Below are positions 16,585-23,987 of a stretch of DNA of 39,086 bases, in pieces. The stretch's first letter is position 1, and the number at the start of each line of letters is the position of its first letter. The notes beneath the pieces are model-generated. The model was not told the DNA's origin. It ran no database searches and was given only the letters and a program-made list of their open reading frames with translations. A program made the position numbers and the translations under genes. The stretch lies in assembly GCA_039819545.1 (NCBI GenBank), contig JBCBRS010000027.1, positions 1 through 39,086 on the forward strand, in the 5' to 3' direction. The stretch comes from CALLPQ01 sp039819545. GTDB taxonomy: Bacteria; Pseudomonadota; Alphaproteobacteria; Caulobacterales; Parvularculaceae.

Positions 16585-17550
16585 CTAATCAGCGTCGTTT
16601 GCAATCACCTCGATCCGGTTTGTCCAGACCAAACCACCAAAGCCTTTGGGAACACGGGCAAGCTGGTCTGGGGTATCTATTCCGCGTGAGCCGCTATTAC
16701 CACTTTGATGGTCGCCAAGAAGAACAACCGCTGATCCGGCCTGTGCCATCCGCTGTTCAAACTTACGCGGCCATCCCCATAGGAAACGTGCGTAATTGTA
16801 CGGCACAGCGACTACGCCTGTGCGGCATGCCTCTGGCACATGCCCGCTCCAGCCGAGCAGGGCATAGTCTTTCAAGCAGGATTTTGTGGTCTGGCGTGAA
16901 TACCAGCGCAAGCCGCCGAGTTGCTCTGCAGCGAGCTTTGAGGGCTTGTGGCCGCCATAAACGCCCCATATCTGACGTGCCCATTTCGGATTATCGTTAA
17001 TCAGCAGCGCAAAGGCTTCGCCATGGCGTGATGCACCGCTTTTGATGTTGATAAGAAACTGGCCATCTGGGAACGCCTGAAACACCTCAGTCAGTGATGG
17101 CATCAGGCCGACCCCGTTGCCCCTAAACGGGTGGCTTCCATCTGGCGCGGTGTAGCCATAGGCGATATCGAGACTTTGCAAATAGGCCATATCGTGATCG
17201 GTGACCTCACCGCTGCCCTCTGTGCGGCAATCGATTGTGCGGTCGTGGAATACGGCAAAGCGCCCGTCGGCCGTATAGTGGATGTCGATCTCGACCACTG
17301 CAGCGCTGAGCGCAAAGGCCGCCTCTATCGACGCAAGCGTGTTTTCTTGAAACGCATGGCCAGTATCAACCCAGCGCGTGGCCGTGCAATCATTCATACC
17401 GAGATCAGTTCTGTCATACTGCTGATGTACACCACGATGCGCCATGAAATGCGGGCGGTCACTGGACATAGGCGCAGTGAAGACAGATGTGTTCCGAACC
17501 CAAAGGGCAGCGATAATAACGGCTAGACCAATTGCGATTTTGCGTAACAT
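16585..17550 (-). CDS. Glycerophosphodiester phosphodiesterase, membrane-anchored or secreted
   Basis: A 321-aa GDPD-family enzyme that hydrolyses glycerophosphodiesters to glycerol-3-phosphate and an alcohol. Catalytic residues are visible: H38-R39 (AHRG), E69 (FQENT), E87 and D89 (VEIDIH) and H102 (FHDRT). Residues 1-20 are a hydrophobic N-terminal anchor or signal. A roughly 25-residue insertion with one cysteine separates HRG from ENT, longer than in GlpQ/UgpQ, and more cysteines follow. This resembles a periplasmic subgroup. ATG 17550 has AAAGGTGGG upstream. It abuts the IS30 relic at 17567. Confidence 0.92.
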   Translation of the reverse strand: MLRKIAIGLAVIIAALWVRNTSVFTAPMSSDRPHFMAHRGVHQQYDRTDLGMNDCTATRWVDTGHAFQENTLASIEAAFALSAAVVEIDIHYTADGRFAVFHDRTIDCRTEGSGEVTDHDMAYLQSLDIAYGYTAPDGSHPFRGNGVGLMPSLTEVFQAFPDGQFLINIKSGASRHGEAFALLINDNPKWARQIWGVYGGHKPSKLAAEQLGGLRWYSRQTTKSCLKDYALLGWSGHVPEACRTGVVAVPYNYARFLWGWPRKFEQRMAQAGSAVVLLGDHQSGNSGSRGIDTPDQLARVPKGFGGLVWTNRIEVIANDAD

Positions 17551-17566
17551 GCACAGCCCACCTTTT

Positions 17567-17656
17567 GCCCGCCAGATGAATGAACGACCGCGAAAAACAC
17601 TTGGGTTTAAAACGCCTGCAGAAACAGTTTATGCTAAGATGCCGACTGAGTATTGA
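17567..17656 (+). pseudogene. IS30-family transposase C-terminal remnant
   Basis: This frame encodes ARQMNERPRKTLGFKTPAE and ends ...AKMPTEY-stop at 17656. That is the typical C-terminal end of IS30-family transposases (NxRPRKTLGxxTPAE). Only about 30 residues survive; upstream sequence belongs to the 5' part and leader of the glycerophosphodiesterase gene. No matching terminal inverted repeat could be seen by eye. It marks a past insertion and deletion at the left edge of the AT-rich patch. Confidence 0.75.
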
Positions 17657-17679
17657 ACAAACTCATTGAGGATTCGGTA

Positions 17680-18060
17680 ATGGTTAGATTTTCAGCTTTG
17701 CTTGCCATAGGTTTTGCAATTTTTCTTGCTATCGGAGAGGCAGTACGGAACTGGGGCGATTGGCAGTGGTGGCCTTTTTGGCTGGTTGATTATATCGCTG
17801 CTACGTTAATGCTTACCGGTGGGCTCTTTGTCCTGAAAAGAGATGACGCAACAGTACTGGTGGGCGCATGGGGCTTCACATGTGCAATGTTTTACATGTC
17901 ATTTTTTTCACATATATATGAGATCCAAAAAGGACAACTTGGAAGCTACGGTCCTCAAGGAAGTATCAATGAGCATACCCTTACGATATTGATTGGTATA
18001 CTGTTGTTGGTTTCTATCATTGGTTTCGTAATGAGCTTAGCGGGAAAGCAATATAGATAA
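17680..18060 (+). CDS. Small four-helix membrane protein, unknown function
   Basis: A 126-aa integral membrane protein with hydrophobic segments at about 3-20, 33-52, 58-77 and 102-120. A Trp-rich loop (NWGDWQWWPFW) comes after helix 1. I do not recognise the family. The ATG at 17680 has GAGG 8 bases upstream; an in-frame TTG at 17653 is unlikely. Base composition is clearly more AT-rich than the neighbours. Together with the adjacent IS30 relic this suggests acquired DNA. No partner gene is evident. Confidence 0.72.
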   Translation: MVRFSALLAIGFAIFLAIGEAVRNWGDWQWWPFWLVDYIAATLMLTGGLFVLKRDDATVLVGAWGFTCAMFYMSFFSHIYEIQKGQLGSYGPQGSINEHTLTILIGILLLVSIIGFVMSLAGKQYR

Positions 18061-18320
18061 GAAAGAAAATTGGATGGTTTACTTATCTGAATGATTTTTT
18101 ATCCTGTTGCACCGACCGATTGAGATCACCAAATATATCGGCCTCGAGGAGCCGCCAAAGAGCGATCGCTAACCAGATATTCATCTCAAAACAGACTAAT
18201 TCCGTTTTTATGAGAAATGAACCTATGGTTTCGAGTTGGGTCACCACTAAAAACCCTGACCCATCGCGTATGGGTACAGAATTTATAAAAATTCCCCGCT
18301 GAACAACGCCACACAAAAAA
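18061..18320. other. AT-rich gene-poor segment
   Basis: The segment has two overlapping short frames, 18083-18316 on the minus strand (77 codons) and 18120-18302 on the plus strand (60 codons). Neither has a convincing ribosome site or a recognised motif, so I annotate no gene. Composition matches the adjacent membrane-protein gene and the boundary is the ctrA terminator. It is probably the remainder of the acquired patch begun at the IS30 relic. Confidence 0.5.
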
Positions 18321-18344
18321 ATACCGCTGGCACGCCAACGGTAT
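18321..18344 (-). terminator. Rho-independent terminator of ctrA
   Basis: Arms 18321-18331 and 18334-18344 form an 11-bp stem. On the minus strand all positions pair (one U-G) and a run of six to seven U follows (A tract 18315-18321). On the plus strand the same stem has one C-A mismatch and five T. It therefore favours ctrA transcripts but may stop transcription in both directions. Confidence 0.85.
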
Positions 18345-18434
18345 TTTTGAAGTCTTCGGTGCGTTTACACGCTTATGGTTATTATTCGTCCCCTCGACAT
18401 GATGGCCGAATTCAAAGGATGAGCGGCAGCGCGA

Positions 18435-19133
18435 TCAGGCGCTGAGGGCGGCAGGCTCTTCGGCTGGATCGCGCAGCACATAGCCGCGACCCCAGACGGT
18501 TTCGATATAGTCCTCACCGCTGGCCGCCTTGAGTTTTTTGCGCAGCTTACAGATGAACACGTCAATGATTTTCAGTTCGGGCTCGTCCATGCCGCCATAA
18601 AGGTGGTTAAGAAACATTTCCTTGGTGAGCGTCGTGCCCTTGCGCAGAGATAACAGCTCCAGCATCTGGTATTCCTTACCGGTCAGATGCACCCGTTGGC
18701 TGTTCACCTCTACCGTCTTGGCGTCAAGGTTCACCGACAGGGCGCCGGTATTGATGACCGATTGGGCATGGCCCTTGGAGCGGCGGACAATGGCGTGAAT
18801 GCGCGCGACGAGTTCGTCCTTGTGGAACGGCTTCGTCATGTAATCGTCAGCGCCAAAGCCAAGGCCGCGGACTTTTGTTTCGATATCGCCCTGACCGGTG
18901 AGGATCAGGATTGGCGTATTGACCTTTGCAACACGTAGCGACTTTAACACATCAAAACCGGTCATATCCGGCAGGTTCAGATCGAGCAGAATGATGTCAT
19001 AGTCATAGACTTTGCCCAGATCGACACCCTCCTCACCGAGGTCAGTGGTGTAGCAATTAAACCCGTCTGATTTCAGCATCAGTTCGATGCTTTGTGCTGT
19101 GGCGCTGTCGTCTTCAATCAGCAATACGCGCAT
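18435..19133 (-). CDS. ctrA: Cell-cycle transcriptional regulator CtrA
   Basis: A 232-aa OmpR/PhoB-type response regulator, nearly the length of Caulobacter CtrA. It has the CtrA N-terminus MRVLLIEDD, phosphoacceptor D51 (LLDLNLPDM), and the winged-helix C-terminus with HLTGKEYQMLELLSLRKG and KIIDVFICKLRKKL. The last residues are LSA rather than the Ala-Ala of Caulobacter CtrA. ATG 19133 follows GGAG at a spacing of 8; the frame upstream to 19193 is leader. CtrA controls cell division, DNA methylation, motility and replication-linked genes. It is transcribed divergently from the flagellar fliI operon and ends at the hairpin 18321-18344. RcdA, which promotes its degradation, is encoded at 11561. 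Confidence 0.97.
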   Translation of the reverse strand: MRVLLIEDDSATAQSIELMLKSDGFNCYTTDLGEEGVDLGKVYDYDIILLDLNLPDMTGFDVLKSLRVAKVNTPILILTGQGDIETKVRGLGFGADDYMTKPFHKDELVARIHAIVRRSKGHAQSVINTGALSVNLDAKTVEVNSQRVHLTGKEYQMLELLSLRKGTTLTKEMFLNHLYGGMDEPELKIIDVFICKLRKKLKAASGEDYIETVWGRGYVLRDPAEEPAALSA

Positions 19134-19488
19134 GGCCCATCTCCTGTCATGGCTGCCCGCTTTCAATATCTGGTCGACCTGATCCCCAATCAAAGCCGAA
19201 ACGCTTGCGATATTGGTGCGTGCCCTTCTTTTTTACAGCCCTACATTAACCTTCATTACCTTTCATAAAGGTTAATTTCCTTACGGCGGATTGGGCATTG
19301 TTGTGTTCGTGTTAAAGCAATGCTCAGCACCCTTAATGCCGGGATGACGCCAGCAAGCCGAATTCGTGATGCTGATTAAGGTTCGTCTGTTCGCCCGAGG
19401 ACGCAACCCCCGCGCGCGGCCTTTACCAGTTTACGCCCCTTTAAGCCCGGTGAATTAAGGTCCCTCAATAAGTCGTTTCAATTTTTGC
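19134..19488. promoter_or_regulatory. ctrA/fliI divergent regulatory region
   Basis: This non-coding span separates ctrA (-) from fliI (+). TTAACCTT at 19246-19253 and AAGGTTAA at 19268-19275 form a perfect inverted repeat, nine bases per arm with the flanking A/T. Further TTAA cores lie at 19311, 19333, 19376, 19441 and 19455, several as TTAAGG or TTAACC. TTAA is the half-site of the CtrA box (TTAA-N7-TTAA), though no exact N7 pair is seen. Autoregulation and CtrA control of fliI are plausible inferences. No GANTC methylation site was found here. Confidence 0.55.
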
Positions 19489-19530
19489 CCAATTCAGGTG
19501 GGCCAATTCAGGTGCATCAGTTCAGGCGAG
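19489..19530 (+). repeat. Three 14-bp tandem repeats at the 5' edge of fliI
   Basis: CCAATTCAGGTGGG, CCAATTCAGGTGCA and TCAGTTCAGGCGAG follow one another at 19489, 19503 and 19517. The 14-base period is not a multiple of three, so a coding role is unlikely. This supports a fliI start downstream of the repeats. Confidence 0.75.
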
Positions 19531-19553
19531 AAGGGCGCGTAAGCGTTTTTGGT

Positions 19554-21011
19554 GTGACAGCAGATCTTAAAGAAAAAAGCGGTTTAGGCGACACGCGCGA
19601 GCACGCCGGGGCCCGTCGACCAATCAATAGCTGCAACCCAAGTGACGCGCTCTTGACGGCGGCCGACTTGACCTGTGCGGGCCGGGTCCTTTCGGTCAAT
19701 GCAAATCGTTTCGAGATCAGCGACGCGCTCGGCCTGCTTAGCGTTGGTGCGCGGGTGCGTTTGCAGCCTCAATGCATGGACGGGTTCGATCTCTCGGCGT
19801 CCCTTTATGGGGAAGTTGTTTCGTTCGGTAACGGCCGGGCGACGGCAATGGCGTTTGGCCCGCTAACCGGGGTGCGCTGCGGCGACCGGGTACTTTTTGA
19901 ACGACCGGCCCAGGCCATGGTGCCGGGGCCGCACTGGATTGGCCGCGTTGTGGATGGCCTTGCTATGCCCCTTGACGGCAAGGGTCCGCTTTGCGGTGCA
20001 GCTCGCGCCCCTGCCGCGATGCCGGTCTTCCCCTCCCATCCATCGCCGATCCCGGCGCCTTTGCGCGCTCGGCTTGGCCCGCCGGTGCATTTTGGCGTGC
20101 GGGCCCTCGACAGTTTTACCCCGGCGCGGGCCGGTCAGCGGCTTGGTCTTTTCTCCGGCGCTGGTGTTGGCAAGTCGGCACTCCTCGGAATGCTCGCGCG
20201 CCACACGGACTGTGATGTGCGGATCATTGCGCTGATCGGCGAACGGGGACGCGAGGTGCGCGAATTCATCGAGCGCGATCTTGGCCCGCGCGGTTTGGAA
20301 AACACGATCGTGGTTGTGGCAACGGCGGATCAGCCAGCGCTTATGCGGCGCCAAGCGGGTTTCCTCGCCATGGCACTGGCCGAACACTACCGTGATCAGG
20401 GTCGTCATGTTCTATGCCTTATGGACAGCTTAACCCGCATCGCCGCTGCCCAACGCGAGATTGGCCTTTCGGCAGGCGAACCCCCCGCCGCGCGGGGCTT
20501 TACACCGTCGGTTTTCGCCCTGCTGCCGGCCTTGCTGGAGCGGGCCGGGCCGGGCCTCGATCATGGCTCGGGCGATCCCGGCTACATCACCGGGGTCTTC
20601 ACCGTGCTGGTGGAGGGGGACGACGCCAACGAACCGGTGGCCGACCATTGCCGCGCAAGCCTCGACGGGCACGTCGTACTCGACCGGGCCATTGCTGAAC
20701 GCGGGCGCTTCCCGGCAGTCAATATCCTAAAAAGTCTGTCCCGGACAGCGGGTGATCTCCTGGAGGGTGAAGCCTTCGCGGCCTACCGGCGGGCGCGGGC
20801 CATTGCCGCCCTCTATACCGACATGGAAGATATGATCCGCATTGGCGCTTACGCCCCGGGGACGAACCCGGCGTTGGATGAAGCCATCAATTTTTGGCCG
20901 CGTCTTGAAGAGTTTTTAACCCAAACCCGCGATGCTGATCAGGACGTGAGAGGGATGGGTGCGCCGACGCTGGTTGATTTGGTGAAGACGGGCACCGCAA
21001 GTGAGGGATAA
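19554..21011 (+). CDS. fliI: Flagellar protein export ATPase FliI
   Basis: A RecA-like type III export ATPase. It has Walker A SGAGVGKS, the Walker B region LCLMDSLTRIA, and the F1-ATPase-beta-like PGYITGVFTVLVEGDDANEP segment. It energises export of flagellar substrates at the cytoplasmic face with FliH and FliJ. The start is uncertain. The frame opens at TTG 19485, but the 14-bp tandem repeats lie in that stretch; GTG 19554 gives 485 aa, still longer than most FliI. Conserved sequence begins near 19680 (CAGRVLSV). fliJ follows 5 bp later. Confidence 0.92.
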   Translation: MTADLKEKSGLGDTREHAGARRPINSCNPSDALLTAADLTCAGRVLSVNANRFEISDALGLLSVGARVRLQPQCMDGFDLSASLYGEVVSFGNGRATAMAFGPLTGVRCGDRVLFERPAQAMVPGPHWIGRVVDGLAMPLDGKGPLCGAARAPAAMPVFPSHPSPIPAPLRARLGPPVHFGVRALDSFTPARAGQRLGLFSGAGVGKSALLGMLARHTDCDVRIIALIGERGREVREFIERDLGPRGLENTIVVVATADQPALMRRQAGFLAMALAEHYRDQGRHVLCLMDSLTRIAAAQREIGLSAGEPPAARGFTPSVFALLPALLERAGPGLDHGSGDPGYITGVFTVLVEGDDANEPVADHCRASLDGHVVLDRAIAERGRFPAVNILKSLSRTAGDLLEGEAFAAYRRARAIAALYTDMEDMIRIGAYAPGTNPALDEAINFWPRLEEFLTQTRDADQDVRGMGAPTLVDLVKTGTASEG

Positions 21012-21016
21012 GTTTC

Positions 21017-21469
21017 ATGGGATCATCGGACCGTCTGGCGCATTCCGTTCAAAAGCTTCTTAAAGTGGCGCGGTTAGAAGCCGACAGGATCAACGCAGAG
21101 CTCGCGGCCATTCGCGTGTCGCGGACCAGTACCGAGACCGCCCTTGCCCAACTTGACCACGCTGACTTGCAAGAACGCCATCGCCTTGAAAAAATGCAAG
21201 CGGCAAACCCGGCCCTTGCCATGAATGACGCCGCAACGAACTTCGTTGAACGCTCACGCATTAAACGCGCCAATATGACAGCGACGCTGGACCAGCTTGG
21301 CACGCGCGAAGAGGCCGCCAAAACCGGTTTGCAGACCGCCTATGCCGAGATCAAAAAACTTGAGCATCTGATCGAGATTTCTGAACGCAAAGCAGGCGAG
21401 ACCGCTCGCCGGGCACAGGACGAGGTGCGCACGCAGATGCTTAGCGTGCGGTACGGGCAGTCTGGCTGA
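21017..21469 (+). CDS. fliJ: FliJ-like flagellar export chaperone
   Basis: A 150-aa protein, almost entirely helical coiled coil (for example LLKVARLEADRINAELAAIR and AYAEIKKLEHLIEISERKAG). It has no membrane segment and lies directly downstream of fliI. Size, charge pattern and position match FliJ, the stalk-like protein that inserts in the FliI ring. Sequence conservation in this family is low, so the call rests mainly on position. ATG 21017 has GAGGG about 9 bases upstream, overlapping the end of fliI. Confidence 0.8.
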   Translation: MGSSDRLAHSVQKLLKVARLEADRINAELAAIRVSRTSTETALAQLDHADLQERHRLEKMQAANPALAMNDAATNFVERSRIKRANMTATLDQLGTREEAAKTGLQTAYAEIKKLEHLIEISERKAGETARRAQDEVRTQMLSVRYGQSG

Positions 21470-21573
21470 ACCCTGCTGCGAAGCCCTTTTCAGGGCGCCA
21501 TGGTGCAGGCTACACCAACCTGCATGCGTCGCCGGATGATTTTCAACTCTCAAAACACGCTGAGGACGGTCCC

Positions 21574-22341
21574 GTGAAGGATCGTCTTGACCGTGTTATG
21601 GTGGCGCGTGGGCTTGTCCCGTCGCGGGCCCGCGCGCAGGCCGAGATCAAGGCCGGTACGGTCCAGGTTGACAGCGTGGTGGTGCGCCAGCCCAGCCGCT
21701 CGGTTCGCGAGGCCGCGACTATTCAGCTTAGTGATCAACGTGTTCCCTTTGTCTCGCGCGGCGGTGTTAAACTCGCGCACGCCCTTGACCATTATCGGAT
21801 CGATCCCGCGGGGCAGGTGTGTCTTGATCTTGGGGCTTCCACGGGGGGCTTTACAGACGTCATGCTCCGGCGCGGCGTTGCCCATGTGTATGCAGTGGAT
21901 GTGGGCCGTGGCCAGTTGCATGCGAGCCTTGTAGAGGAGCCGCGGGTCACCAATCTGGAAGCAACCCATGCGAATTTGCTGTCACCGGCGCTCGTCCCGC
22001 AGGCACCGTCGCTGATTGTCTGTGATGTCAGTTTTATCAGTATGCGCAAGGTTCTAGGATTTGCCATGGCGTTATGCGCGCCCGGGGCCAGTCTCGTCAG
22101 CTTGATCAAACCGCAATTTGAGTTGGGCCCGGATCATATCGGCAGGGGCGGGATTGTGCGCGCCGGTGAGGCGGAGATTGTTGCGATGCTCAATGACGTT
22201 AGCGCGTGGCTAACAGCGCAGGGCTGGACGCCGCGTCCGGTGATTGACAGCCCGATCAAAGGCGGAGACGGCAACCAAGAATTTCTCATTGCCGCTGACC
22301 ACTCCGCGCCGGGCCCGGACCAGCGAAAGCCAGTTCCGTGA
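21574..22341 (+). CDS. tlyA: TlyA-family rRNA 2'-O-methyltransferase (S4 + FtsJ domains)
   Basis: A 255-aa protein. An N-terminal S4 RNA-binding domain (about 4-60, RLDRVMVARGLVPSRARAQ) is followed by an FtsJ-type SAM domain with motif I CLDLGASTGGFTDVML. VCDVSFIS and LIKPQFELG complete the TlyA signature. Members methylate rRNA ribose; many are mis-named hemolysin. GTG 21574 has GAGGACGG upstream. It overlaps the next methyltransferase gene by 4 bases (GTGA), so two RNA methyltransferases are translationally coupled. Confidence 0.93.
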   Translation: MKDRLDRVMVARGLVPSRARAQAEIKAGTVQVDSVVVRQPSRSVREAATIQLSDQRVPFVSRGGVKLAHALDHYRIDPAGQVCLDLGASTGGFTDVMLRRGVAHVYAVDVGRGQLHASLVEEPRVTNLEATHANLLSPALVPQAPSLIVCDVSFISMRKVLGFAMALCAPGASLVSLIKPQFELGPDHIGRGGIVRAGEAEIVAMLNDVSAWLTAQGWTPRPVIDSPIKGGDGNQEFLIAADHSAPGPDQRKPVP

Positions 22342-23771
22342 GCCGCCGCGCCAAGTCCAATTCGTTGAAAAAACGGATGTCCCGACGATCCAACCGTCGG
22401 TCGGCAACGAACGCCGCTGGCAAGTCCAAAATTCGCTCGTCCCGACCGGGTCTGCATTCCGATGCCGATTATGACGCCGCCCCAATGTTTGAGGCGCGCA
22501 TTGGCCGGTTAAACGACCGGGGGGAGGGTGTTGCCACTATCTGCACAGAAAACAACGCGGACATCGCGGAGGCGCAGATCACTGTTCCGTATACGGCGGC
22601 GGGCGATCTGGTGCGGCTGCGTCATATTGATGGACATGGGCGGCTGATCAGCGTCCTTGAGGCTGGCCCGGATCGCCAAACCCCCGCCTGCCCCCTGTTT
22701 GGTGATTGCGGGGGGTGCAGTTTCCAGCATTTGACGAGTAATGCTGAAGATCAGTGGAAAGAAGAGTTGGTAGAACATGCTCTGGCGCGGGAGGAGGTAA
22801 ACTGCCCGCCGATCACCCGCGCACCGCGCTTGCCTATTGCCGCTCGGCGGCGGGTGACCGTGTCGGCGGAACGCAGAGGGGACGGATTTGTTCTAGGTTT
22901 CAAAGCCAAGCGCAGTCACCGTCTCGTGCCGCTGACCACCTGCCTCGTTCTGACGCCTGCGCTGTTTCAACTGACCCAGCGCCTACCGGCGCTCCTCGCG
23001 CGCTTGCCAGCGCAATGGTCGGCCCTGACCGTCAAGGTTACCCATTGCGCCAACGGGTTTGACCTTGATCTTACCAATTCATCTGCCGCCACGTCGGATG
23101 TGATGGTGGATGAGGCCTACGCAGTTGAGGCCCTCGCGCGGGCGGCGCGCGATCTGAACATTCTCCGTATCGCGATTAACGGTGAGACGGTGATCGTTCA
23201 TGAAGACCCCATTGTGGTCTTTGACAGGATTCCAGTTGTCATGCCGCCCGGCGCCTTTCTGCAGGCCAGTGTTGAGGGTCAGGCGAGCCTTATTCGATTG
23301 GTGATGGATGCACTGGGCAGCGTTGATCTGAAATCAGGGGATCATGTGGCAGACCTATTCTCCGGGTGCGGTACATTTACGTTGCCCATGGCGCGGCACT
23401 ATCAGGTCTATGCTGCCGACAATGACGCGCCCGGCATCGCCGCCTTGACGCAGGCGCATCGCCAGCAGCAAGGCGTGAAGCCGGTCAAAGCCGAGGCGCG
23501 CGATCTTTATCGCCAACCCCTGATGGCCGATGAGCTTGCACGGTTCGCCGCCATCGTCATGGACCCACCCCGCGCCGGCGCCCCGGCCCAGGTAAAGGCA
23601 CTCGCGTCATCTCCATCTTCGCGTCTTGTCTATGTGTCCTGCAACCCAAAAAGCTTCGCCCGCGACGCCCGCCTCCTTGCCAGCGGCGGCTTTGCCCTGA
23701 AAAACATCGCCCTCGTCGACCAATTCGCTTACAGCCCCCATGTGGAACTCGTTGGCGTTTTTGCGCGGTAA
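22338..23771 (+). CDS. TrmA/RlmC/RlmD-family RNA 5-methyluridine methyltransferase
   Basis: A 477-aa class I SAM methyltransferase of the TrmA/RumA family. An Arg/Lys/Ser-rich tail (1-40) precedes a TRAM-like domain (about 50-110). The iron-sulfur cysteines are C118, C124, C127 and C202. The SAM motif is DLFSGCGTFTLPMA, and MDPPRAG is followed by the catalytic cysteine C435 in VSCNP. The enzyme should form m5U in 23S rRNA (RlmD-like) or tRNA; which cannot be decided. GTG 22338 overlaps the tlyA stop. Confidence 0.93.
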   Translation: MSRRAKSNSLKKRMSRRSNRRSATNAAGKSKIRSSRPGLHSDADYDAAPMFEARIGRLNDRGEGVATICTENNADIAEAQITVPYTAAGDLVRLRHIDGHGRLISVLEAGPDRQTPACPLFGDCGGCSFQHLTSNAEDQWKEELVEHALAREEVNCPPITRAPRLPIAARRRVTVSAERRGDGFVLGFKAKRSHRLVPLTTCLVLTPALFQLTQRLPALLARLPAQWSALTVKVTHCANGFDLDLTNSSAATSDVMVDEAYAVEALARAARDLNILRIAINGETVIVHEDPIVVFDRIPVVMPPGAFLQASVEGQASLIRLVMDALGSVDLKSGDHVADLFSGCGTFTLPMARHYQVYAADNDAPGIAALTQAHRQQQGVKPVKAEARDLYRQPLMADELARFAAIVMDPPRAGAPAQVKALASSPSSRLVYVSCNPKSFARDARLLASGGFALKNIALVDQFAYSPHVELVGVFAR

Positions 23772-23987
23772 AAATGGTTTTGATCTCAGTTTCTTCTTGT
23801 TAAAGCGAGTAAATAAATAATCCGGATTTCAATATAAATTTATAGATGTGATGTTTTACACATAGGTAAGCAGAAGAATCCTAAAATTCTCTCAAAAAGA
23901 GCTTATTTGTGAGTTGCAAGAAAACTTTAGATACTGGCGGGCATTGTGATGCAATTCGGAGTGCAGAGGGGATGTGCCGCAGCCCCC
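23772..23987. other. AT-rich spacer between convergent genes
   Basis: A 216-base segment, markedly richer in A and T than both neighbours, with no ORF or RNA structure I can support. The only visible symmetry is a weak CTCT/AGAG hairpin. Its composition is out of character for this chromosome. Confidence 0.6.
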
